Shown piece by piece: positions 6,186-11,993 of a DNA stretch of 11,993 nucleotides (position 1 is its first letter; every line of letters begins with the position of its first letter). The stretch is from positions 1-11,993 of the forward strand of contig DASRJX010000073.1 of the NCBI GenBank assembly GCA_035649235.1, in the 5' to 3' direction. The DNA comes from DASRJX01 sp035649235. Its GTDB lineage: Bacteria; Acidobacteriota; Polarisedimenticolia; Gp22-AA2. Under the pieces are notes generated by a model. It did not search any database. It worked only from the letters and a program-made list of their open reading frames with translations, and was not told the origin of the DNA. The position numbers were made by a program, and so were the translations under genes.

Positions 6186-7175
6186 CTAGTGGGCCGCCGC
6201 GGCTCCCTCGGAGCGGCCGCCGACGACGCTGCGCGGGTCGGCGTTGCCGCCGCTCAGGACCAGGACCGTGGCCGCCCCGCCGGTGCGGATAGCTCCCGAC
6301 AGGAGGGCCGCCAGGCCGACCGCCCCGCTCCATTCCACCAGGAGGTGGTCCTCCTGCAGGAGCAGGCGTGCCGCCTCCTCGATGGCCTCGTCCTCGACCG
6401 TGACGACCTCCTTGACGAAGCACTGGGTGATGGCGAAGGTGAGGTCGCCGGGCCGGCTGGGGAGCAGCCCGTCGGCGATCGAGGCGACCTCCCGCAGGGT
6501 GATCGGGGACTGGGCCCGCAACGAAGAGGACATCTTGGCGGCGCCCTTCGGCTCGACGCCGACGACGCGCAGGCCGGGGCGATGATAGGCGCAGGCCAGG
6601 GCGATGCCCGAGAGCAGCCCTCCCCCGCCGACCGGCACCAGCACCAGACCGGTCTCGGGGGCCTGCTCCAGGATCTCGACGCCGCAGGTCGACTGGCCGG
6701 CCACGATCCAGGGATCGTCGAAGGGCGGCACCATGGTGAGGTGGCGCTCCGCCTGGAGGGCCTCGGCGCGGGCACGCCTTTCGAGCGAGGTGGTGCCGGC
6801 CAGGTGTATCTCCGCGCCCAGCGATCGGGCGCGATCGGCCTTCAGAGGGGAGACGGTCGTCGGCATCACCACGACCGCCGGGCAGCCTGCCCGCCGCGCC
6901 GCGAGGGCCACGGCGATGGCGTGGTTGCCCGAGGAGTAGGTCAGGAGCCCACGGGATCTCGCCTCGTCCGTGAGCTGGGCCACGAAGTTGGTGGCCCCCC
7001 GGATCTTGAAGGCGCCTCCCGCCTGCAGGTTCTCGCACTTGAGGGCGACCCTGTGGCCGAAGCGGGCCGTGAGCGCATCGGAGGGGATGAGAGGCGTTAC
7101 CCGCGCGCCGCGCCCGACGCGCGCCCTGGCCTGGCGCAAATCACCCGGTCCAAGGCCTTTTTCCTCGAAGCCCAC
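6186..7175 (-). CDS. PLP-dependent threonine/serine dehydratase (biodegradative type)
   Basis: This is a fold-type II PLP enzyme that probably deaminates L-threonine to 2-oxobutyrate (and serine to pyruvate) in the cytoplasm. Numbered from the GTG at 7175, the PLP lysine is K57 in GAFKIRG (54-60). The substrate/phosphate loops are SSGNHA (81-86) and VGGGGLLSG (182-190), with QSTCGVEIL (161-169) and the cofactor-ring SGGN (308-311). There is no C-terminal ACT domain. The 329-residue length equals catabolic TdcB, so allosteric isoleucine control as in biosynthetic IlvA is unlikely. An upstream ATG at 7235 would add 20 residues, but it lies inside the TATAAT promoter element. The GTG at 7175 has GGGAGG 5 nt upstream, so I chose it. 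Serine racemase and other family members share these motifs; the exact substrate is inferred. Confidence 0.9.
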   Translation of the reverse strand: MGFEEKGLGPGDLRQARARVGRGARVTPLIPSDALTARFGHRVALKCENLQAGGAFKIRGATNFVAQLTDEARSRGLLTYSSGNHAIAVALAARRAGCPAVVVMPTTVSPLKADRARSLGAEIHLAGTTSLERRARAEALQAERHLTMVPPFDDPWIVAGQSTCGVEILEQAPETGLVLVPVGGGGLLSGIALACAYHRPGLRVVGVEPKGAAKMSSSLRAQSPITLREVASIADGLLPSRPGDLTFAITQCFVKEVVTVEDEAIEEAARLLLQEDHLLVEWSGAVGLAALLSGAIRTGGAATVLVLSGGNADPRSVVGGRSEGAAAAH

Positions 7176-7232
7176 GACGACCTCCCGGGGTGCGGCGATC
7201 CCAATCTCCGCGCTTCGCCCGTCACCCGGCCC

Positions 7233-7242
7233 CATTATAATG
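7233..7242. promoter_or_regulatory. Palindromic bidirectional -10 promoter element
   Basis: The ten bases CATTATAATG are a perfect palindrome. They present a consensus TATAAT to both strands: plus 7236-7241 and minus 7239-7234. Transcription would start near 7248 rightward into citrate synthase (leader about 47 nt) and near 7227 leftward into the dehydratase (leader about 52 nt). The -35 matches are poor: TTCGCC at 7214-7219 with a 16-bp spacer on plus, and nothing convincing on minus. It is the only AT-rich patch in this intergenic region. Confidence 0.6.
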
Positions 7243-7294
7243 ACCCGGCGGTCGCCGCCACGAGCCGAAGTCCAAAGGGCCGAAGAAGGAGCGC

Positions 7295-8416
7295 ATGTTC
7301 GCCAAGGAAGGGTTGCAGGGCGTCGTCGCGGCGCGCACGGGACTGAGCCGCATCGACGGCGAGAAGGGGTTCCTCGGGTATCGCGGCTACGCGATCGGCG
7401 ACCTCGCCGCGCACGCCTCCTTCACGGAGGTGGTTCACCTCCTGTGGTACGGCGAGCTCCCGAGCCGCTCCCAGCTCGACGAGACCCGGCAGGGCCTGGC
7501 GTCGCAGCGCCCCGTGGCCGCGGGCATCGCCGATCTCGTGCAGCGTCATGCGCGGGACGCCGCGCCGATGGACCTGCTGCGCACCGCCGTCTCGGCCATG
7601 GCCATCGGCGATCCCGACGTCCACGAATCGACCCGGGAGGCCAACCTGAGGAAGGGCATCCGCCTGACGGCGCAGATGCCGACGATCGTCTGCCTGCACG
7701 ATCGGCTGCGCAAGGGGAAGGACCCGGTCCGCCCCGACCCTGCGCTCGGGCACGCGGCCAATTTCCTCTGGATGCTCCACGGCCGCAAGCCGACCGAACT
7801 CGAGGCCCGGGCCCTCGACGTGGCGATGATCCTGCAGCTCGACCACGGCCTCAACGCCTCGACCTTCGCGGCGCGGGTGACGGCCGGCACGCTCGCCGAC
7901 CTGCACGCCGCCCTGACATCCGCGATCGGCACGCTCAAGGGGCCGTTGCACGGCGGCGCCAACCACGACGTCATGGTGATGCTCAAGACGATCGACGAGG
8001 TCTCGAAGGCGGCCGACCACGTGCGCGCCCAGCTCCTACAGAAGAAGAAGATCCCCGGGTTCGGCCACCGCGTCTACAAGACGATCGATCCGCGCGCCAT
8101 CCACCTGCGCGACCTGTCCGCGAAGCTGGCGGCCGCCCGGGGCCAGGAGAAGTGGTACCAGATGTCGCTCGTCATCGAGAAGACGTGCAAAGAGGTCAAG
8201 AACCTGAACCCGAACGTCGACTTCTACGCCGCCTCGACCTACGACATGCTCGGGTTCGACATGGACCTGTTCACGCCGATCTTCGCCTGCAGCCGCGCGC
8301 CGGGCTGGATTGCCCACGTCATCGAGCAGCACACCGACAACCGCCTCATCCGCCCCCTCGAGGAGTACATCGGCCCGCCCGACCGGCCCTGGGTGCCGAT
8401 CGACCAGCGGCCCTGA
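7295..8416 (+). CDS. gltA: Citrate synthase (type II short form)
   Basis: This 373-residue enzyme condenses oxaloacetate with acetyl-CoA to citrate at the entry to the TCA cycle. The N-terminus has the family TGLSRIDGEKGFLGYRGY segment (15-32). Catalytic residues are visible: H219 in GPLHGGA (216-222), H258 in PGFGHRVY (254-261) and D309 in NVDFYAAS (307-314). H184 lies in LQLDHGLNAST (180-190). R334 in CSRAPGWIAHV is the usual substrate arginine. The length and the absence of the long N-terminal domain of proteobacterial GltA place it with the short Gram-positive/archaeal-like dimeric forms. 2-Methylcitrate synthase is a close relative and cannot be excluded, but no prpB or prpD gene is near. 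AAGGAG lies 3 nt before the ATG. It diverges from the dehydratase across a shared palindromic promoter and ends 34 bp from the convergent peroxidase. Confidence 0.94.
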   Translation: MFAKEGLQGVVAARTGLSRIDGEKGFLGYRGYAIGDLAAHASFTEVVHLLWYGELPSRSQLDETRQGLASQRPVAAGIADLVQRHARDAAPMDLLRTAVSAMAIGDPDVHESTREANLRKGIRLTAQMPTIVCLHDRLRKGKDPVRPDPALGHAANFLWMLHGRKPTELEARALDVAMILQLDHGLNASTFAARVTAGTLADLHAALTSAIGTLKGPLHGGANHDVMVMLKTIDEVSKAADHVRAQLLQKKKIPGFGHRVYKTIDPRAIHLRDLSAKLAAARGQEKWYQMSLVIEKTCKEVKNLNPNVDFYAASTYDMLGFDMDLFTPIFACSRAPGWIAHVIEQHTDNRLIRPLEEYIGPPDRPWVPIDQRP

Positions 8417-8450
8417 GCGGGCGGCCCGGCGCCTCCGTCGCAGCCGTCCT

Positions 8451-10010
8451 CTAGTCGCAGCCCTCGAACGTCTGCAGGGGCATGCCGCTCGGGACGGCGT
8501 CCGGGAGCTGTTGGCAGAAGTCCAGGACGCGCGCGTCGAACAGGCCGTCCCGGACGAACGCGACCAGATCCAGGAACTCCTGCTCGGTGAGATGGGTCGG
8601 CTTGGCCAGCAGCGGATCGATGCCAGCCGCCAGGATCCCCTCGAACGGACCGGGACTCAGATCGGCAGGCAGGGCGTTCGCCGCCGGATCGTAGTGGCGC
8701 AGGGAGGCTTCGACGTCGAGATGGTGCGCGATCGCCGCCTCCAGGCTTCCGAAGGCGCCATTGTGAAAGAACCCGGGGGACACTCTCAGGTTCCGGAGCG
8801 GCGCGGTGCGGAACGTATAGCGGAGCGCGGGGTCCCCCTCGGTCTGCATGAAGCCGAAGTCCTCGTTCTCTTCGGGTCCGTCGAAGATGACGTTGCCGGT
8901 CCCGACCCCGAAGGTGGGCGCGACCTGGGGGCCGCCGATGCGGTGCGGGCTGAAGTCGCTGAACATCTCGTTCGACGGGCCCGCGACCGCGTGGCAGGAG
9001 ACGCAGCCGCCTTTGCCGAAGAACAGCAGCGCTCCCCGCTTCTGACCGACGGTCATGGCGCCGGTCTCGCCGCGGGCGAAGCGATCGAGGGGCGCGTCGG
9101 CCGCGGTCAGGCTGGCCTGGAACTCGGCGATCGCCAGCCGGCGCATGTTGATGGTGATGCCCCCGGCCGGGAGCGGAACGCCGTCGTTGAACACCGCTCC
9201 GAACCGCTCGAGGTATTCGGGGATGGCGTTCAGGCGCGCGTCGACCGCGGCCTGGATCGGGAAATTGTGGACTCCGGTCCCGTCCGGCGCGGGGAGCGCC
9301 TGCCCTTCACCATCGTCGAACTGGTAGTGCCGCGGGCCGAACGGGCCCGGGTTCGTGGTGATCCCGTTGAAGCCGGCCATCTCGACCAGCTCCGTCGAGG
9401 GGAGCGAGCCCTGCGCCGACAGCAGCGTCGGGACGCCGGTGACGACGTTCTCGGGAGGCGGGAACTGGAAGCCGAGCGAGCCATCGAAGGGATCGCCCGA
9501 CAGCGCCACGAAGCGGGGGGTCCACATCAGCGCCGGGTAAAAGACGGTATTGGCGACCAGGGGGGAGCGCCGCTGGTTGCGCGGGCCGCTGCGGTCGGGG
9601 CCGACGACATCGTTGTTGTCGACCCCGATCGCCATGCGCTGGGAGTCCCCGAAGCCGAAAGCGGGTGCGTGGCAGCCGGCGCATGAATTGTCGTCGTGGA
9701 GGCCGAGCACCTTGTCGAAGAAGAGCAGCCGGCCCAGGTCCGCTCGCGCGGCGTCGATGGGGCGGCCGAGCCGGGACTCGAGCGTCGACTGGACCCTGCC
9801 GGTGAATCCCGCGCGCGCGAGCACGAAGCTCAGGCGCCGGTCGAGGCGCCTGTCGGCGACCCCTGGAAGGGCCGGGTTCGGCTCTCCCACGACCGGGTCG
9901 AGCGGGATCGGATCGTCGGCGACGACGTAGCCGAGGGCCAGGGCCGCCAGGACGAGCAGGGGAGAGAGCCAGCGCAGACAGGTCGTGCGGAACCGGGAGG
10001 GAATGAGCAT
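8451..10010 (-). CDS. Secreted di-haem cytochrome c peroxidase / MauG-family protein
   Basis: This 519-residue protein has an N-terminal signal or anchor (basic MLIPSRFRTTCLRW, hydrophobic to about residue 31) and two c-type haem sites, CAGCH (110-114) and CVSCH (336-340). Typical family context surrounds them: LGRLLFFDK (92-100) before haem 1, LFFGKGGCVSCH (329-340) at haem 2, and RTAPLRNLRVSPGFFHNGAF (401-420). Such periplasmic proteins reduce hydrogen peroxide using electrons from small cytochromes, or, as in MauG, carry out long-range oxidation of partner proteins. The haems are 226 residues apart, against about 146 in classical bacterial CcpA. The extra segment (about 175-260) marks a longer subfamily. 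C499 and C518 near the end could form a disulfide. The start is strong: AAGGAGGT lies 5 nt before the ATG. No partner cytochrome or maturation gene lies in the window. Confidence 0.92.
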   Translation of the reverse strand: MLIPSRFRTTCLRWLSPLLVLAALALGYVVADDPIPLDPVVGEPNPALPGVADRRLDRRLSFVLARAGFTGRVQSTLESRLGRPIDAARADLGRLLFFDKVLGLHDDNSCAGCHAPAFGFGDSQRMAIGVDNNDVVGPDRSGPRNQRRSPLVANTVFYPALMWTPRFVALSGDPFDGSLGFQFPPPENVVTGVPTLLSAQGSLPSTELVEMAGFNGITTNPGPFGPRHYQFDDGEGQALPAPDGTGVHNFPIQAAVDARLNAIPEYLERFGAVFNDGVPLPAGGITINMRRLAIAEFQASLTAADAPLDRFARGETGAMTVGQKRGALLFFGKGGCVSCHAVAGPSNEMFSDFSPHRIGGPQVAPTFGVGTGNVIFDGPEENEDFGFMQTEGDPALRYTFRTAPLRNLRVSPGFFHNGAFGSLEAAIAHHLDVEASLRHYDPAANALPADLSPGPFEGILAAGIDPLLAKPTHLTEQEFLDLVAFVRDGLFDARVLDFCQQLPDAVPSGMPLQTFEGCD

Positions 10011-10014
10011 GCGA

Positions 10015-10087
10015 CACCTCCTTCGAGACTCGGTTTCGTGAGCCGGGGTTTGAAATCAGTCTAGCGCAGGTACAACCGAAGGAGGTG
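10015..10087. repeat. 11-bp perfect inverted repeat bracketing the peroxidase leader
   Basis: CACCTCCTTCG (10015-10025) is the exact reverse complement of CGAAGGAGGTG (10077-10087). The left arm, read on the minus strand, is the Shine-Dalgarno sequence of the peroxidase gene. If the peroxidase transcript begins upstream of 10087, the arms would pair and hide the ribosome binding site. If it begins at the weak TAGACT box (10063-10058), the arms could be two operator copies 62 bp apart. Confidence 0.5.
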
Positions 10088-10193
10088 GGGGATTTTGCAG
10101 GAACCACGGACCGCGGAAGGCCGGCCACGGCGTCCGTCTTGAACGCCCCCCTCGGTTGTGACACACTGAAGAAGATAATTTGCGAGGGCGCCG

Positions 10194-10610
10194 ATGCCCG
10201 TGCCGGCAGGATTCAAGCACCTGTTCCTCAAGAAGCCGCCCAAGCGGTTGGCGGTCGTCGATCAGAACGGATGCTCCGGGTGCGCCAACTCGCCGGCGTG
10301 CGTCGCCTTCTGCGAGACCGTGACCGTCAAGGATCAGGTCGTGGACGCGATCCGCTACGTCTCCTCGCCGGACGCGCCCAACAATCTGGCCATCATCGAG
10401 TACGACAAGTGCATCGGCTGCGCTCTGTGCGCCGAGGTCTGCCCCTGGGAGACGATCACCATGTACGGCTTCGAGGAGGCGTTCGACGCCTCCGAGCGGG
10501 AGACGCTGATCCAGTACAGTCCGGATCTGGACGTCAACCCCAGGCCGCCGGCGGCGCCGGCTCCTGTTCCCCCAGCCTCCGGAGCGACGTCCGCAGGGTC
10601 CGCCGGCTAG
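10194..10610 (+). CDS. Two-cluster [4Fe-4S] ferredoxin-like protein with unusual first cysteine motif
   Basis: This 138-residue cytoplasmic electron carrier has eight cysteines in two groups. C27, C30, C36 and C40 give CX2CX5CX3C, an expanded spacing. C73, C76, C79 and C83 give the regular CX2CX2CX3CP motif in KCIGCALCAEVCPWE. Each motif is preceded by a beta-strand (RLAVVDQNG and NLAIIEYDK) as in bacterial-type ferredoxins. A linker of about 30 residues separates the two. The last 25 residues are Pro/Ala/Gly/Ser-rich and probably disordered. There is no signal peptide or transmembrane segment. GAGGG lies 5 nt before the ATG. The gene is followed by a MobA-like nucleotidyltransferase 7 nt later, so they are likely one operon. 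Two [4Fe-4S] clusters are expected, but the first could bind differently because of the spacing. The redox partner is unknown. Confidence 0.85.
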   Translation: MPVPAGFKHLFLKKPPKRLAVVDQNGCSGCANSPACVAFCETVTVKDQVVDAIRYVSSPDAPNNLAIIEYDKCIGCALCAEVCPWETITMYGFEEAFDASERETLIQYSPDLDVNPRPPAAPAPVPPASGATSAGSAG

Positions 10611-10617
10611 GCGCTGC

Positions 10618-11268
10618 ATGAGAAGCGTCGCCGTCCTCCTGTCCGCGGGCGATTCGGAGCGCATGGGGTCGCCGAAGGCCCTCCTCGACTGGCACGGACA
10701 GCCGCTCATCGCCCATCAGCTGCACCAGGTCCAGAAGAGCGATCTCAACGAGTGCGTCGTCGTCCTCGGCCGGGACTTCGAGACGCTGGCGCCGCTCGTC
10801 AGGCGATCGTTCCGGCCGGGCTGGAAGGCGCGCCCGGTGCGGAATCCCCGCTTCGCGGAGGGGAAGTGCACCTCCATCCGGGTCGGGCTCTCGTCCCTGC
10901 TGGCGCGTCCCGACGCCATCCTGATCGCCTCCGTCGACCAGCCGCTCGATCACCGGCTCATCGACGCGCTCCTCGTGGCCGGTAGGAGGGAATGGGACGC
11001 CGCGGGGGATGCGGCGGCGCGGCCGATCATCCTGCCGAGCTTCGAAGGCCGCCGCGGCCACCCGCCGCTTTTCCGCGGCGCCCTCCTGCCGGAGCTTCTG
11101 GGCGTGCAGGAGGAGACGCACGGGCTGCAGACGGTTGTACGGCGGCTGCCGGAGCGCGTCCTGGAGATCCCCTGGAACGATCCCGGGATCCTGATCAACC
11201 TCAACACGCCGCTCGATCTGGCGCAGCCCTCGGAATTCGATTCCGGACGGCTGCGTCCCCGAACCTGA
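10618..11268 (+). CDS. MobA/MocA-like NTP transferase (molybdenum cofactor cytidylyltransferase family)
   Basis: This 216-residue Rossmann-like nucleotidyltransferase has the N-terminal nucleotide loop SAGDSERMGSPKALL (9-23), a metal-binding VDQP (106-109), the family signature GRRGHPPLF (144-152) and a C-terminal LINLNTPLDL (192-201). The order and the R.GHP.LF motif match MocA/CoxI-type proteins. These transfer CMP (sometimes GMP) to molybdopterin for molybdenum hydroxylases such as xanthine or CO dehydrogenase. No molybdoenzyme gene is visible here, so the target is inferred, and a sugar or other nucleotidyl acceptor cannot be excluded. It sits 7 nt after the ferredoxin stop with little Shine-Dalgarno signal, so coupled translation is likely. 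It ends 10 bp from the convergent hypothetical gene, leaving no room for a classical terminator. Confidence 0.85.
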   Translation: MRSVAVLLSAGDSERMGSPKALLDWHGQPLIAHQLHQVQKSDLNECVVVLGRDFETLAPLVRRSFRPGWKARPVRNPRFAEGKCTSIRVGLSSLLARPDAILIASVDQPLDHRLIDALLVAGRREWDAAGDAAARPIILPSFEGRRGHPPLFRGALLPELLGVQEETHGLQTVVRRLPERVLEIPWNDPGILINLNTPLDLAQPSEFDSGRLRPRT

Positions 11269-11278
11269 AACCGGCCCC

Positions 11279-11993
11279 CTAGTCCGCCGGGACGGGCGTC
11301 GGCGGTATCGGAACCGGTTCCGGGCGCAGGGGTGACACCAGCCCCGCCCGGTTGCCCGGGTGATTGATGTACAGCGTCTTCTCGCCGTTCCAGCCGAAGA
11401 GCATCGAGTCCGTCGCGATGGGCGTCACGCCGTCTTCCGCCGTGATCGTCAGGGCGTAGTCCCCGGGAGCGGGCAGCGCTCTGAGGTCGAGCGAGCGCGG
11501 CAGCCTCGAGCCCTCATAAGCCTGGGAAGGCAGCGCTGGAGACGCGCCCGAAAGGAGCGCGGACTCAGGGTCCACCTGGTGCACCACGTAGTCGAAGGCA
11601 TCTCCGCCATCCAGGCGATGGATACAGATGGGATACGGCTCCGTGCAGGACAGCGTCAGGACGGATTGTAGAGGCTCGCCCGGGGACGAGCCGCAGGCCC
11701 CATAGGTGAAGCCGAAGTCCGGCTGCCCGTCGTCGCATCCGGTGAGAGAGTCGAGGTCGAAGAGCATCGGCGGCAGGCCGACGCTGCCGACGAGCAGGGC
11801 TCCCAGGCCCCGCTCTCCCTCGGGCAGGAGCGGACCGGCGCACAGGTCGCTGCCACCCGTGCCCAGGTCGGGGAGGTGGAGCAGGGCCTCGATCGCCACG
11901 CGGCCGTGCAGGGGATCGACGTCGGGGTCGGACATCGACACGCGGGCGTCGAGCGTTCCTGATTGAAGCGTGCCGATCGACCCGATGTTCACG
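11279..11993 (-). CDS. Unrecognised, probably exported protein, N-terminus off window
   Basis: I do not recognise this protein. At least 237 codons are open from the window edge to the TAG at 11279. A GTG at 11992 is only the first possible start inside the window; the gene probably continues beyond it. Five cysteines are spread through the middle (51, 86, 100, 116 and 123, counting from that GTG), and acidic loops such as SDPDVDP and TGCDDGQPDF recur. A late segment, GDYALTITAEDG (177-188) then LFGWNGEKTLYINHPG (198-213), has the alternating look of a beta-sandwich domain. The tail, PLRPEPVPIPPTPVPAD, is rich in proline. These traits suggest an extracellular or cell-surface protein, but no signal peptide, anchor or known domain can be seen. 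The high third-position GC and convergent tight packing with the MobA-like gene support real coding. Confidence 0.65.
   Translation of the reverse strand, partial: VNIGSIGTLQSGTLDARVSMSDPDVDPLHGRVAIEALLHLPDLGTGGSDLCAGPLLPEGERGLGALLVGSVGLPPMLFDLDSLTGCDDGQPDFGFTYGACGSSPGEPLQSVLTLSCTEPYPICIHRLDGGDAFDYVVHQVDPESALLSGASPALPSQAYEGSRLPRSLDLRALPAPGDYALTITAEDGVTPIATDSMLFGWNGEKTLYINHPGNRAGLVSPLRPEPVPIPPTPVPAD

Noticed and set aside
7235..7235. ATG at 7235 as the dehydratase start
   Set aside because: It lies inside the minus-strand TATAAT box, so it would precede the expected transcript start. It also lacks a ribosome binding site, unlike the GTG at 7175.
10174..10179. GATAAT as a -10 box for the ferredoxin operon
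   Set aside because: It would start transcription about 8 nt before the ATG, cutting off the GAGGG ribosome binding site, and no -35 hexamer sits at a proper distance.
10085..10621. Plus-strand frame beginning GTG at 10085 next to a strong AGGAGGT
   Set aside because: The GTG overlaps the SD-like string itself, and the frame runs out of phase through the ferredoxin gene with no motif. Only the 10194 frame carries the cysteine pattern.
10056..10709. 217-codon minus-strand frame opposite the ferredoxin and MobA-like genes
   Set aside because: It is antisense to two genes with clear motifs, and its translation is low-complexity and unrecognisable.
1..11993. CRISPR arrays, tRNA or rRNA genes, transposases, integrases, attachment sites
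   Set aside because: No regularly spaced repeats, tRNA-like cloverleaf, rRNA segments or recombinase motifs were seen. Gaps between genes are too short to hold them.

Overview
This GC-rich, gene-dense window has no rRNA, tRNA, CRISPR array, insertion sequence or phage gene. It holds ten complete protein genes and two cut by the window edges. Coding runs in short alternating blocks with tight spacing (4, 7, 10, 34 and 37 bp gaps and one ATGA overlap). The largest non-coding stretch is about 180 bp, so no gene-free stretch exceeds 300 bp. The composition, a lone GspG-like pilin of a type I associate with Acidobacteriota, a long di-haem cytochrome c peroxidase and a divergent IspG suggest a chromosomal contig from an uncultured Acidobacteriota-like or related GC-rich Gram-negative bacterium. 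That placement is inference and only moderately certain.

Layout. Positions 1-2174 (minus) hold a membrane-anchored family 2 glycosyltransferase followed by ispG of the MEP isoprenoid pathway, probably one transcript. Positions 2213-4353 (plus) hold a zinc alcohol dehydrogenase translationally coupled by an ATGA overlap to ATP sulfurylase (sat). Positions 4391-5510 (minus) hold a two-gene unit: an unrecognised 66-residue protein and a stand-alone ParB/Srx-fold protein, with a visible sigma70-like promoter at 5585-5614. Positions 5629-6108 (minus) hold a type IV pilin/GspG-like pseudopilin with no other secretion genes nearby.

Positions 6186-8416 hold a threonine/serine dehydratase (minus) and a citrate synthase (plus), head to head. 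They diverge from a perfect 10-bp palindrome containing TATAAT on both strands. This looks like a bidirectional promoter, and it means the dehydratase must start at the internal GTG at 7175, not the ATG at 7235. Positions 8451-10010 (minus) hold a secreted di-haem cytochrome c peroxidase/MauG-family protein whose Shine-Dalgarno sequence is one arm of an 11-bp inverted repeat. Positions 10194-11268 (plus) hold a two-cluster ferredoxin with an unusual first cysteine motif, followed 7 nt later by a MobA/MocA-like nucleotidyltransferase. Positions 11279-11993 (minus) hold the C-terminal part of an unrecognised, probably exported protein with a proline-rich tail.

Most genes are core metabolism: isoprenoids, sulfate activation, the TCA cycle, amino-acid catabolism and redox. 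I do not see a clear new multi-gene defence or mobile system. The parts most worth a second look are the small-protein/ParB-like pair, the palindromic divergent promoter, the repeat that may mask the peroxidase ribosome binding site, and the ferredoxin-nucleotidyltransferase pair.
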